Shown piece after piece: positions 17,826 to 26,369 of a stretch of 64,000 nt of DNA. Source of the stretch: Methanolobus profundi (GTDB taxonomy: Archaea > Halobacteriota > Methanosarcinia > Methanosarcinales > Methanosarcinaceae); NCBI RefSeq assembly GCF_900114835.1, contig NZ_FOUJ01000001.1, positions 186,001 through 250,000 on the forward strand. Direction: 5' to 3'. The position numbers were made by a program, and so were the translations under genes. The notes beneath the pieces are model-generated. The model saw only the letters and a list, made by a program, of their open reading frames with translations, was not told where the DNA came from and ran no database searches. Each line of letters starts with the position of its first letter. The stretch's first letter is position 1.

Positions 17826-18875
17826 ATGAAGATCCATAGTATCATTTTGTTGACCATTTTACTGATAATACTGGTTGTACCAGTATCTGCGGAAGTGAGT
17901 CCTGGTTTTAATGTAACGTTCTCTCCGGATGAGGATGTTATAACTTCAAGAATTGACCGTGAACCTGAGTTCATAGTTAATGTAAGTGAGAGCTCAGATA
18001 TTTTTTGGTATCTGGACGATGAGCTTGTCAATACGTATAATGATGTTAACGATTCGGTCTATGTGCCAGACCTTTCCGAGACTGGTAATTATAGTATCAG
18101 AGTGAATGTCTCCAATCTCAATGGAACTGACTTCAATCAGTGGTACTGGGTAGCTACGGCAACCCCTTCACAGATTATGTCCAGTGGGGGTGGAAGCAGT
18201 GGTAGTTCTTCAGGCTCTGTGTCCTCAGGAGAGGACTATGAGAACATCATGTTAAAAGAGGTACAGATGCTGGTTGTAAATAAAGGAACAACCACTGTCT
18301 ATTCATTCCCTGATGGATCGGACCCAATAGATTCCGTGGCGTTCGTTTCCTCGGTCAATGCAGGTTATGTGAAGACGACCCTTGAGGTTCTGAAGAACAG
18401 GTCATCTGCAGTGTCAAAGGATCCGGATGATCTTGTCTATTGTTATTCTAATATAATACTCAGCAATACGGGTCTGGAAAACAAACTGAGTGATACCCGT
18501 ATCGTCTTCCATGTTGACAGGGAATGGATCGATGAGAATGACATTGTACTGGATTCCATAAGGTTGAAAGTGTTCGGCAGTTCGAATTGGAAGTCATTTC
18601 CTGTCAAGGTCATTGATGAGAATGAGAACACCATCACTTTTGTTTCAACAACTACTGAATTCGGTAATTTTGCCATTACAGGAAAAGTAAGCGAAGATCA
18701 GGATGAAGATGTTGTGGTTGTTGATCTTGGTGCTGATACAACTGGTAGTTCTTCATCTGATGCAGGTAACGGGTCAGATGGGAACGGTACTACATCAGAG
18801 AGTGAGGATGTATTAACATCTGTCCTGAGGTCCATGACAGAGTTATTTATAAAAAGAAATCCTGTAAGTAACTGA
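17826..18875 (+). CDS. Secreted PGF-pre-PGF domain protein
   Basis: The ATG at 17826 follows CAGGTG and gives a signal peptide (MKIHSIILLTILLIILVVPVSA); a longer upstream frame overlaps the TrmB gene and is rejected. After an Ig-like N-terminal part (about 25-115) and a Gly/Ser linker (about 120-140) comes a PGF-pre-PGF domain (about 145-295: VNAGYVKTTLEVLKNRSSAV, then WKSFPV and EFGNFAITG). The C-terminal 50 residues are Asp/Ser/Gly-rich. Such domains usually precede a PGF-CTERM sorting signal, but here there is neither that motif nor a TM, so the 349-residue protein is probably released or held by partners. Confidence 0.75.
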   Translation: MKIHSIILLTILLIILVVPVSAEVSPGFNVTFSPDEDVITSRIDREPEFIVNVSESSDIFWYLDDELVNTYNDVNDSVYVPDLSETGNYSIRVNVSNLNGTDFNQWYWVATATPSQIMSSGGGSSGSSSGSVSSGEDYENIMLKEVQMLVVNKGTTTVYSFPDGSDPIDSVAFVSSVNAGYVKTTLEVLKNRSSAVSKDPDDLVYCYSNIILSNTGLENKLSDTRIVFHVDREWIDENDIVLDSIRLKVFGSSNWKSFPVKVIDENENTITFVSTTTEFGNFAITGKVSEDQDEDVVVVDLGADTTGSSSSDAGNGSDGNGTTSESEDVLTSVLRSMTELFIKRNPVSN

Positions 18876-18895
18876 TCCAATAACAGGTTTAGAAT

Positions 18896-19996
18896 ATGGC
18901 ACTGACTACCAATTCCAAAGTATGGAGCATAATGCTCCTTGTTTTTTCGTTCCTGACCATGTTCTTTGTGGTCCTTTTCCATTTTGAGGATCTCTTCATC
19001 GTGCTTATAGTCGGAAGTATCCTTGTACTTGTGACTGACAGGATACTTACAGGTTTCAATAAGAGATTCGGCCACAGATCATTATGGGAAAGAAGGGTCT
19101 ATGGTCTTACATTGTTAGTGCTGTCCATTCTTTTTGTTTCTTTACTATTCGTGGGTCAGTTATCAGATATGAATTCCCTGGTTGACTCTCAGGAAGAGTA
19201 TGAATCAGGTATAACAACCCTATTTTCAACATATGGTAGTTTCTTTACGTTCTCAGGTGGGAATGCTGACATGACCGGCACTCCTGGTGCATCACCGGAA
19301 GGTGCTCCGAATGGAACTGCAGCACCGATAATCTCAGGAGAGGACATGAGGTCCGTGGGCGATTATATATTCAGCTTCTTTTCCTCATTGATATCCAAAC
19401 TGTCTTTCTTCCTGTTCACTGGTCTGCTTATCATACCAATGATGTTCCGTCTGTATTTCTCAAAGAAGAATGTGATCGTCAATGAGTTCATTGAGTATAT
19501 CCCATTAAAATACCAGGACTGTGTAAATTCATCGATCTCTGATATAGGAAAAAGACTTGGTGATTTTTTCTCTGCCAAGATCCTTGAAAGTGTTATAGTA
19601 GGGGCAATATGCTGCATAGGTTTCTATCTTGCAGGTATCAACGGATGGTTCTTCCTTGGTTTTGTTGCAGGACTGCTCAATATCGTTCCATATATCGGGC
19701 CGGTGGTTGGAGCCATTCCTGCCGTGATAGTTGGTTTTATAGTAAGTCCCACCACTGCATTGCTGGCAGTAGTGACAGTTGTCATTGCCCAGCTTGTTGA
19801 CAATCTCTACCTGATCCCCTATATGATCTCAGGAAAAGTTGCAGTAAGTCCTCTGGTCAGTATCCTTCTCACACTTATATTTGCGGATATGCTTGGTGCG
19901 CTGGGTATGATACTTGCCATCCCTATCTATATAGTCTACAAAGTGGTGTTAACAGAGTTCTACAATGAACTGTTGAAGATATATCCTGATGAGTAG
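18896..19996 (+). CDS. AI-2E family transporter (TqsA/PerM-like permease)
   Basis: The 366-residue membrane protein has the family's C-terminal half, with GFYLAGINGWFFLGFVAGLLNIVPYIGPVVGAIPAVIVG and LVDNLYLIPYMISGKVAVSPLVSILLTLIF. The N-terminal part has three hydrophobic segments, then a loop (about 95-145) rich in Gly/Pro/Thr that is probably external. The family includes exporters and Na+/H+ antiporters; the substrate cannot be told, and the autoinducer name should not be taken literally. It ends the envelope gene run (TAG stop). Confidence 0.87.
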   Translation: MALTTNSKVWSIMLLVFSFLTMFFVVLFHFEDLFIVLIVGSILVLVTDRILTGFNKRFGHRSLWERRVYGLTLLVLSILFVSLLFVGQLSDMNSLVDSQEEYESGITTLFSTYGSFFTFSGGNADMTGTPGASPEGAPNGTAAPIISGEDMRSVGDYIFSFFSSLISKLSFFLFTGLLIIPMMFRLYFSKKNVIVNEFIEYIPLKYQDCVNSSISDIGKRLGDFFSAKILESVIVGAICCIGFYLAGINGWFFLGFVAGLLNIVPYIGPVVGAIPAVIVGFIVSPTTALLAVVTVVIAQLVDNLYLIPYMISGKVAVSPLVSILLTLIFADMLGALGMILAIPIYIVYKVVLTEFYNELLKIYPDE

Positions 19997-20063
19997 TCCT
20001 CTCAATGTGGGTATTCTCTTCATTTTTTTCTTAATTTTATACCTGAATTCATTTTTAATAACT

Positions 20064-20080
20064 TGTTAACAACGTTAACA
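20064..20080. promoter_or_regulatory. 17-bp inverted repeat upstream of the first DUF169 gene
   Basis: TGTTAAC, AAC, GTTAACA forms a perfect 7-bp inverted repeat with a 3-nt spacer, about 115 nt before the DUF169 ATG and close to where a promoter should lie. It looks like a dimeric-regulator operator. Confidence 0.45.
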
Positions 20081-20192
20081 TTATGTGCCGCAGTATGCTG
20101 ATTTTTGAATGCCGGTATAGTAAGTTTGATATAGCAGTTGTGCGTAGTATATGCACATCCAATACACAATTTTTATGACAGGAGATCATGCG

Positions 20193-20888
20193 ATGAACAA
20201 CGAAGAAATTCAAAAATTAGGAAAAGAACTTAAAGACGTCCTTAATATCGGCACTTCCCCGGTTGCTGTACATCTGGTAAAGGTGGATGAGGATATTCCT
20301 GAAGATATCCCTCACATAGGTGAGACAACAAGACACTGCCAGATGGTAGATAATGTTAGAAGGCTGCACAACCAATTCTACGCTACACTGGATGATCAGA
20401 TGTGCAAGGGTGGAGCATCCGTAATGGGTCTGGCTGAGATGAGCCCAAAGCTCAAATCCGGTGAGGTCTACTATAATCTCAATCACTTTGCTTCCCTTGA
20501 AGCTGCAAAGGCAACCATGGAAAAGGTGCCCATGGTAGATGCAAATTCCATCAAAGCTGTGCTATATGCTCCACTTGAGAAAACAACTTTCCTTCCTGAT
20601 GTCATTCTCGTTATCGCAAAGCCTAAGATCGTGATGGAGCTCTCACAGGCCCTGCTCCAGAAGAACGGTGGTCGTGTGAACGCAGGATTTGCCGGTAAGC
20701 AGAGTGTCTGTGCAGATGGTGTCTCATACCCATACCTCACAGGTGAAGCAGGTGTTACTATCGGTTGCAGTGGCAGCAGAAAGTACACAGAGATCCAGGA
20801 TGAGGAAATGATAATGAGCGTACCTGTGGACATGTTGCCTGCTCTTGTAGAGTCTGCAAAAGCCATGTTCGGCACTTACGCCTGCTAA
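20193..20888 (+). CDS. DUF169 family protein (copy 1)
   Basis: The 231-residue protein starts at ATG 20193 with GGAG 8 nt upstream; an ATG further 5' lacks such a site. It matches DUF169/COG2043, with an opening of the type LGTSPVAVHLVK, then RHCQMVDNVRR, CKGGASVMGL and GVTIGCSGSRK. Four cysteines in these motifs are shared with the second copy at 22.3 kb, which suggests a metal or Fe-S site. The function of the family is unknown. Confidence 0.8.
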   Translation: MNNEEIQKLGKELKDVLNIGTSPVAVHLVKVDEDIPEDIPHIGETTRHCQMVDNVRRLHNQFYATLDDQMCKGGASVMGLAEMSPKLKSGEVYYNLNHFASLEAAKATMEKVPMVDANSIKAVLYAPLEKTTFLPDVILVIAKPKIVMELSQALLQKNGGRVNAGFAGKQSVCADGVSYPYLTGEAGVTIGCSGSRKYTEIQDEEMIMSVPVDMLPALVESAKAMFGTYAC

Positions 20889-20901
20889 TATCTATATTTT
20901 C

Positions 20902-20944
20902 GATCCGGCACTTTTGAAGCGCTGGATCTCTTTCTCTTTTTAGT
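20902..20944 (+). terminator. Terminator after DUF169 copy 1
   Basis: GATCCGGC (20902-20909) and GCTGGATC (20921-20928) pair with one G-U, followed by a T-rich tail. Confidence 0.6.
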
Positions 20945-20956
20945 TCAACTCGGATA

Positions 20957-21619
20957 TCATAGTTCAATAGTATATCCGGCAAATATCTTTACGAAATTAT
21001 CCGGGTACATTTTCCTGATAACATCCTTGTGTGATGTGCAGTGCCCTGCTCCTATCATTTGCATGTCTTTGAACACGCCATATTCCTGACTGTCGTGTAA
21101 CCCGCCGAATATGCCTGATATATTTCCAAAAGAAGATGCAGCTTCGGTTATCGCCAGCATTCCAGGGTGTGCACATCCGGTGACTATGTAATTGTCATTT
21201 TCCGATCTAAGGACAAGGGCTTGTTCTTTTGTTTGATCTCCGAGTTCCCCTGTTGTATACACATTCCTGCATATTTCTCCGGGGTCTTTCATTCCATAAA
21301 GTTTCCCATTGATCCGTGTTGCCATCTCTTTTTTCAGATTAGCTGAAAAACTTGAGGGAACATACAGGTCCACATCCGCATTCCTGTTCAAAAAAGTTGT
21401 CACGCCACCAATATGGTCCCAGTGCTGATGTGAAAGAACAAGTGTATCGATACTTTTAGGATCAATAGATAATTTCTCCATGTTATCAAGAAGTGCATGC
21501 CCATCCCATCCGGTGTCGAACAGGATGTTATTATATCCTGTTTCTATAAGGCAGGAGAATCCCCATCCTTTCTGGAGACCTTCTTTTGCTTCATTATCAT
21601 AAACAATGGTGAGTTTCAT
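20957..21619 (-). CDS. Metallo-beta-lactamase fold hydrolase (COG1237 type)
   Basis: The 220-residue protein starts at ATG 21619 with GGAGG 6 nt upstream. The metal-binding motif LSHQHWDHIGG lies near 67-77; further ligands are probably the histidine in ITGCAHPGML and a C-terminal HCTSH. Members of this group include proteins linked to tetrahydromethanopterin-type synthesis, but the substrate here is unknown. It follows the DUF1847 gene by about 14 nt on the same strand. Confidence 0.8.
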   Translation of the reverse strand: MKLTIVYDNEAKEGLQKGWGFSCLIETGYNNILFDTGWDGHALLDNMEKLSIDPKSIDTLVLSHQHWDHIGGVTTFLNRNADVDLYVPSSFSANLKKEMATRINGKLYGMKDPGEICRNVYTTGELGDQTKEQALVLRSENDNYIVTGCAHPGMLAITEAASSFGNISGIFGGLHDSQEYGVFKDMQMIGAGHCTSHKDVIRKMYPDNFVKIFAGYTIEL

Positions 21620-21633
21620 AATTATCCTCCGTT

Positions 21634-22206
21634 TCACTCATCAATTCCAAATGTCTTCTTGAGGTAATAGCCTGAATATATGGCTCCTGCCGGATTATGG
21701 GCAAGTACCCTGTCCTTTACTATGAATGTGGTAACAGGGGCTGCTGAATGTTGTGTGAACAGGATATCATGGCCGATGCACAATCCTATGATCAGGTTCA
21801 ATTGTGTATCCTTCTTCCCGAGAAGCATTGCCTGTCCTATGGGGTTGCATGTGGGGTCAAATGAGTCTGGATGGAGTTTCTCAAGTCCGTAGTCTTCTTT
21901 GCTGATGGCAGAGACCTTACAGCACACAGAGTATACATCAAAGTATTTTTCCAGTATCTTCTGAATGACCTCAGCTTCCTTTTCCATGCCTACACAGAAA
22001 GCAAGTCCAAGTCTTTTGTATCCCATTTCCTTTGCGTAGAGGATTATCTCTTCAAGTCTTGTCTTTTCCATGTAGTAGCGGGCTTCTATGGCAGCAGATG
22101 TTCTCATGGATCCGAGCTCGTCGCCTGAATAGTCTATATTATCAGTTATGCCTGCACAATCCTTGCCTTCCCGGCACAGTTTCTCGTCACAGCGTGCACA
22201 TTTCAT
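21634..22206 (-). CDS. DUF1847 cysteine-rich protein
   Basis: The 190-residue protein opens with MKCARCDEKLCREGKDCAG, a cysteine cluster likely to bind zinc or Fe-S, and continues with the DUF1847/COG4887 pattern (GYKRLGLAFCVGMEKEAEVI, CCKVSAISKEDYG, DPTCNPIGQAMLL, GLCIGHDILFTQHSAAPVTTFIVKDRVLAHNPAGAIYSGYY). The function is unknown; it recurs in anaerobes with redox or C1 genes. It precedes the MBL hydrolase in a two-gene unit. TCATATGA repeats overlap its promoter. Confidence 0.82.
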   Translation of the reverse strand: MKCARCDEKLCREGKDCAGITDNIDYSGDELGSMRTSAAIEARYYMEKTRLEEIILYAKEMGYKRLGLAFCVGMEKEAEVIQKILEKYFDVYSVCCKVSAISKEDYGLEKLHPDSFDPTCNPIGQAMLLGKKDTQLNLIIGLCIGHDILFTQHSAAPVTTFIVKDRVLAHNPAGAIYSGYYLKKTFGIDE

Positions 22207-22213
22207 TTAGAAC

Positions 22214-22261
22214 CACCATATGACCTGAAGTATGTCATATGAGTGCGTATATTCTCTCATA
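22214..22261 (-). promoter_or_regulatory. Three ATATGA palindromic elements in the DUF1847 promoter
   Basis: CATATGA at 22214-22220 and the perfect 8-bp palindrome TCATATGA at 22232-22239 and 22254-22261 lie within 60 bp of the start codon. A minus-strand TATA-like CATATTTATC lies beside the last copy. The arrangement suggests a multi-site operator. Confidence 0.5.
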
Positions 22262-22310
22262 TGAGATAAATATGTGGTAGCCGGGGATATGTGCTTAAAA
22301 AAGTTAAAGG

Positions 22311-23009
22311 TCACTTCTGTCTGGCTTTTTGCATTGGACCTTCATGTATCTTTTCAAGAGCCTCTATCATTATCTCCAGGTTCTTGTAAGGTATGCCTGC
22401 TATCATCTCTTCATTCTTGATATCTGTTGACCTGCGACATCCGTAACATCCAAGGCTCATGTTCATGTTACCGGTAAGCATCGGGATTATTGTGGAGTCC
22501 ACGCATGTTGCCTGGAAGGCTGCTGTACTGAAAGCCTGTCTTCCTCCTTCAAAGAAGGTTGCTGCGGGAATAAGCCAGTAAAGTGTTTCAGGAAGGTCTA
22601 CCAGTATTACCACGTCAGGGTCGATCTTGAAATTCTTCAATGGTCCGACAACAGTAGCTATTGTGCTTTCCTCTTCGATCTCAGAGCGTTGGCATATCAT
22701 GTTCGCAGCAGCATCGGAACAGTCGAACATGCCAAGATTGGAATGGAATTCTCCTTCTTTCACTTTATCTGGTATTGGTACCAGGCCAAGACTGGAAGCT
22801 CCGACCACACACGCATGTTTCTCAGCAGGGATCACAAAGGATTCTCCTTTCCTTGCTCTCATTATTGACTGACAGTGCCTGATGTTCTTATCAGGCTCGT
22901 TGAACCCTTCAGGGATCTTCTCTCCTTTCTTAATGACTTTTACTGCAACTGGTTCATATTTGAGGTCAAGGATCTTTTCGAGCTTCTCTGCTATCTCATA
23001 ATTGTCCAT
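22311..23009 (-). CDS. DUF169 family protein (copy 2)
   Basis: The 232-residue paralogue of the 20.2 kb protein keeps the same cysteine motifs: RHCQSIMRARKGE, KHACVVGASSLGL, and NMSLGCYGCRRSTD, which gains an extra Cys. GAGGAG precedes the ATG. Two copies flanking a DUF1847-MBL pair imply a common pathway. Function unknown. Confidence 0.8.
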   Translation of the reverse strand: MDNYEIAEKLEKILDLKYEPVAVKVIKKGEKIPEGFNEPDKNIRHCQSIMRARKGESFVIPAEKHACVVGASSLGLVPIPDKVKEGEFHSNLGMFDCSDAAANMICQRSEIEEESTIATVVGPLKNFKIDPDVVILVDLPETLYWLIPAATFFEGGRQAFSTAAFQATCVDSTIIPMLTGNMNMSLGCYGCRRSTDIKNEEMIAGIPYKNLEIMIEALEKIHEGPMQKARQK

Positions 23010-23401
23010 GTTTTCAACTCCTCAAAACCTTTATCAGTGTTATTTTGGTCTGGCAGATATTTACTGCTTTCGATGTATTCTCTGTTATTACTGGTGTTTC
23101 CTGACTACTAGATTATTGCATCATATGCAAAAATAGTTACTATCATATTTTATTTAGTAAATTAAGTACTGTCATTTGATATTGTTTTTAATGCATTATT
23201 TATGTAACTATATTGTTTAGTATCTGTTATTTTTACTAAAGCAGTCTATAATATATTATATTTCTATGAAATCGCCGTCAATCATGCATATTTTTCTCGT
23301 ATATATAATGTCTCTATATTTGGATACTATGCAACTTTATAAAAAGATTATATATTATGAAGTGATACTAATTTTTAGTTGCGTTTAAGGAGGTAGCTAA
23401 A
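23010..23401. other. 392-bp AT-rich divergent intergenic region
   Basis: No gene is visible. CTTTATAAAA near 23335 is the likely TATA box of the first CobW gene, which has an AAGGAGG Shine-Dalgarno. Several long A/T runs occur. Confidence 0.6.
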
Positions 23402-24676
23402 ATGGATGCAATAATAATAGGTGGATTTTTAGGAAGCGGAAAGACAACTACGGTGATAAATGTAGGAAAGGAACTGGCTCACAGGGGTCATACGGTTGCG
23501 ATCATAGTGAATGAGGTAGGGGAAGTAGGTATCGATGGTGACCTTATATCCAAATATGGACTTGATGCAAAGGAAATAACAAATGGATGTATTTGCTGCA
23601 CACTGAAGCTCAATATGAAAACAACACTTGCCGAACTTTACAACTCATACGATCCGGACTATGTCATAGTGGAGCCATCTGGTATTGCTTTTCCAAATGT
23701 TATCAAAAGAGAGTTCGAGCTTATGAATTTCGGTGATAATGTAAGGGTTGCACCTCTTGTTACGCTGATTGATGGAAGTCGTTTCAAGGACATCATGAGA
23801 TCTGTAAAAGTGTATGCACTAAGACAGATAGAGGATGCGGAGATCCTTGTAGTTAACAAGACAGACCTGATCGATCCTATCAGGATACCTATCCTTGAAG
23901 AATCTGTCCAGCAGTTAAATCCAAAAGCTAAGGTCCTTAAAATGTCTTCTGAACCTGAAGATGAAGGTTTCATCGAATTGATGGGTATTGTTGTTCCACA
24001 GAGCAGTGATGATGAGGCTATCGATAAGGAAACTTCCAGTGGGCAGGTCAATGAAACTGTAACAGTTCAGGAAACAGGGCATGATGATGGATCGGACCAT
24101 TCTCACCTTCATCACACCCATTATGATAGCGAAAGCTCGGGACTTGCTTCTTATGCTAATGATTACAGGATACTTGAGGAGGATATTGATGCTGAAACTG
24201 CAAGGGAGATCATAATGGAAATTGCAGAAAGGATCAGGTCTGATGTAATTGTGTCCAGCCCTGAATTTGTAGGTCACATCAAAATGTTCCTTGAAACCTC
24301 TGAGGAGACTGTGAAAATAAGCATAACTTCCTATTCTGAAAGACCTGCAGTAAATGTTATACCAACATCTGCTCATTCAGGTCTTCGTTTTAAGATACTG
24401 ACGGCGGTTTCAGGAATAGATGAGGATCGTCTTATCCATCTTGTTGATGAGGATGTGGAGTACATATTTGGCAGCAGGGATATGCTGATACAGCGGCTTC
24501 ACGGATTGCATGATCACGATCATCACCATGACCATCACCACGATCACGATGATGACCACCACGACCACGATCACCATAATCACAAGCATTTGCATGAGGA
24601 AAACGATGCTATGGATGATATCTACGACCATGACCTGACAGCTTGTAGTACAGGAGATAGTGACTGTTTGCTCTGA
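23402..24676 (+). CDS. CobW/G3E-family P-loop GTPase with histidine-rich metal-binding regions
   Basis: The 424-residue protein has the G3E GTPase domain: P-loop GFLGSGKTTT at 8-17, the CxCC metal motif GCICC at 62-66, an EPSG switch and VVNKTD. Two metal-rich segments follow: HDDGSDHSHLHHTHYD (about 225-245) and a long His/Asp tail (about 365-400). The family delivers metals (Zn, Ni, Co, Fe) to target enzymes with GTP hydrolysis. The metal here is not shown; next to chelatases and DUF169/DUF1847 genes, cobalt, nickel or iron are candidates. Confidence 0.88.
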   Translation: MDAIIIGGFLGSGKTTTVINVGKELAHRGHTVAIIVNEVGEVGIDGDLISKYGLDAKEITNGCICCTLKLNMKTTLAELYNSYDPDYVIVEPSGIAFPNVIKREFELMNFGDNVRVAPLVTLIDGSRFKDIMRSVKVYALRQIEDAEILVVNKTDLIDPIRIPILEESVQQLNPKAKVLKMSSEPEDEGFIELMGIVVPQSSDDEAIDKETSSGQVNETVTVQETGHDDGSDHSHLHHTHYDSESSGLASYANDYRILEEDIDAETAREIIMEIAERIRSDVIVSSPEFVGHIKMFLETSEETVKISITSYSERPAVNVIPTSAHSGLRFKILTAVSGIDEDRLIHLVDEDVEYIFGSRDMLIQRLHGLHDHDHHHDHHHDHDDDHHDHDHHNHKHLHEENDAMDDIYDHDLTACSTGDSDCLL

Positions 24677-24708
24677 TCTTTAAGTGATCTGGATCGGTGG
24701 AGATAGAC

Positions 24709-25776
24709 ATGAAAATAGTCATCATCAGTGGTTTTCTTGGTAGCGGAAAAACAACTTCTGTTATCAGAATAGGAAAATACCTGCAGAGCAAAGGACTGAG
24801 TGTTTCAGTGCTTGTTAATGACATTGGGGATGTGGGTGTTGACGGACATGTCATCAGTGAGAACGGACTGAGATCAAAGGAAATACCTAGAGGTTGCATC
24901 TGCTGCACCCTGAAGTATGCCCTGGAGGGAAATATAGCACTAGTACAGGCACAATATGATCCCGATATCCTCCTGATCGAACCAACAGGAGTTGCATTTC
25001 CCCTAAGGATCAAGGAGCAGATAGAGATGATCGATCTCGGACCTGAGGTCACTATGGGCCCGATCATAGGAATGATCGATGGAAGTAAATTTGAAGACCT
25101 GATGCAGCATTCCGGTGATGCAATTACAAAACAGATAGGGAATGCAGATATTATACTGCTTAACAAAAAAGACCTGTTAAGTACATCAAAGCTGTCTGAA
25201 TTTGAAACTGCTATAAAGGAAATAAATCCAGATGCTGAATTTCATTCTCTCTCACTTAAATGGGATGATGGTTCATTTGCAGTTTTTGCAGACTCATTTT
25301 TCAGAGATCTCAAGGAGGATGTGCATTCTTTTGGAATGGATCATGATGCTGCAGGATCTGCGGGAACAGACGGGTCAGTTCAGTGTGACCCCTGTACTTC
25401 TGAAACAGATGAGTTCAACCACTTCAATGTAAGCAGTTATGCTGATTCTTATTCTATAAACAGTTCCACTGAGCTGGGTCACTTAACTCATCTGGCTCTG
25501 GATCTGATCGGATCGATCAAGAAAAGAGTAATGGAATTGAACCCTCGGTTCCTGGGGCACCTTAAAATGTTTCTCCACACAGGGTCTGTATCTTTTAAGA
25601 TCAGTGTTACCTCCTACCAGGATCAACCAGAGATTGAATATCTCAGCATCGGAGCCAATGAGGGTGGCAAAATGACCGTATTTGCAGCAGTAACTGATAT
25701 TACACGCGATGATATTGCAGACATAATAGACGATGCTGTCAGTTCAAGGTCAGGCCAGTTCGGGATAATTGTCTAG
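24709..25776 (+). CDS. CobW/G3E-family P-loop GTPase (second, without His tail)
   Basis: The 355-residue paralogue of the preceding gene starts at ATG 24709 with GGTGGAG 6 nt upstream; a GTG at 24697 lies inside that Shine-Dalgarno. It keeps GFLGSGKTTS, GCICC, EPTG and LLNKKD. It lacks the histidine-rich tail but has a short cysteine-bearing insert (GSVQCDPCTSE, about 225-235). The two probably form a metallochaperone pair, one of which can store metal. Confidence 0.86.
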   Translation: MKIVIISGFLGSGKTTSVIRIGKYLQSKGLSVSVLVNDIGDVGVDGHVISENGLRSKEIPRGCICCTLKYALEGNIALVQAQYDPDILLIEPTGVAFPLRIKEQIEMIDLGPEVTMGPIIGMIDGSKFEDLMQHSGDAITKQIGNADIILLNKKDLLSTSKLSEFETAIKEINPDAEFHSLSLKWDDGSFAVFADSFFRDLKEDVHSFGMDHDAAGSAGTDGSVQCDPCTSETDEFNHFNVSSYADSYSINSSTELGHLTHLALDLIGSIKKRVMELNPRFLGHLKMFLHTGSVSFKISVTSYQDQPEIEYLSIGANEGGKMTVFAAVTDITRDDIADIIDDAVSSRSGQFGIIV

Positions 25777-25853
25777 AGTTGAATGTTCATGTGGAGCTTC
25801 CCATTAAAGAATGAAAACCCATTACTTCCATTCCAGTGTAACTCAATGGCTTT

Positions 25854-26285
25854 TCATTCTTTTTTCCAGGACATGAGATATTCCATGAAGCCTGAATCCT
25901 CATTAGGCTGTTCTTTCTTTACTCTGAAACCATTCTTCGTGTAAAACCTAATAGCCATCTTATTTTCTGAATATACTCCCAATTCCAGATCAGAACAGAG
26001 TGACTTGCAATGGTCCAGCAGTCTCCTTCCGACCCCTTTTCCCTGATATTCTTCCATGACGAACAATGCACCAATGAAATGGTCATCAATTACGCCTATA
26101 AAGCCCCTGATCACATCATCTTCTACATAGACAAATGTCTCAGACATCGGCAGATATTCCTCTTTGACAACATTATAGTTATCCAGCCAGTATTTTTCAG
26201 GTATGAAGCTGTGTGCTCTGATATTGGTCTTCAGCCAGATATCCATAATTGTATCCACTTCGAAGCTTTCAAGTTCCCTGATCAT
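25854..26285 (-). CDS. GNAT-family N-acetyltransferase
   Basis: The 143-residue protein has a single GNAT domain with acetyl-CoA motif A (VMEEYQGKGVGRRLLDHCKSL, about 80-100) and a C-terminal YTKNGF motif. The substrate is unknown. It stands alone between the CobW pair and the chelatases. Confidence 0.85.
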   Translation of the reverse strand: MIRELESFEVDTIMDIWLKTNIRAHSFIPEKYWLDNYNVVKEEYLPMSETFVYVEDDVIRGFIGVIDDHFIGALFVMEEYQGKGVGRRLLDHCKSLCSDLELGVYSENKMAIRFYTKNGFRVKKEQPNEDSGFMEYLMSWKKE

Positions 26286-26353
26286 GTATTCACATCAATG
26301 ACTAAAAACAGGATTCTTTGACCGACTAGAACAAAAAAAGAAAAGAATGGGTC

Positions 26354-26366
26354 GTGTCAGTGGCAC
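26354..26366 (-). terminator. Terminator of the first chelatase gene
   Basis: GTGTCAGTGGCAC forms a near-perfect hairpin immediately 3' of the stop, with a U-rich tail on the minus strand (an A-run at about 26333-26346 on the plus strand). The same arrangement follows the second chelatase gene. Confidence 0.5.
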
Positions 26367-26369
26367 AGC

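Noticed and set aside
24514-24592. Short repeated GATCAC/CATCAC-like units resembling a repeat array
   Set aside because: They are histidine and aspartate codons of the CobW tail, in frame, with no spacers; not CRISPR.
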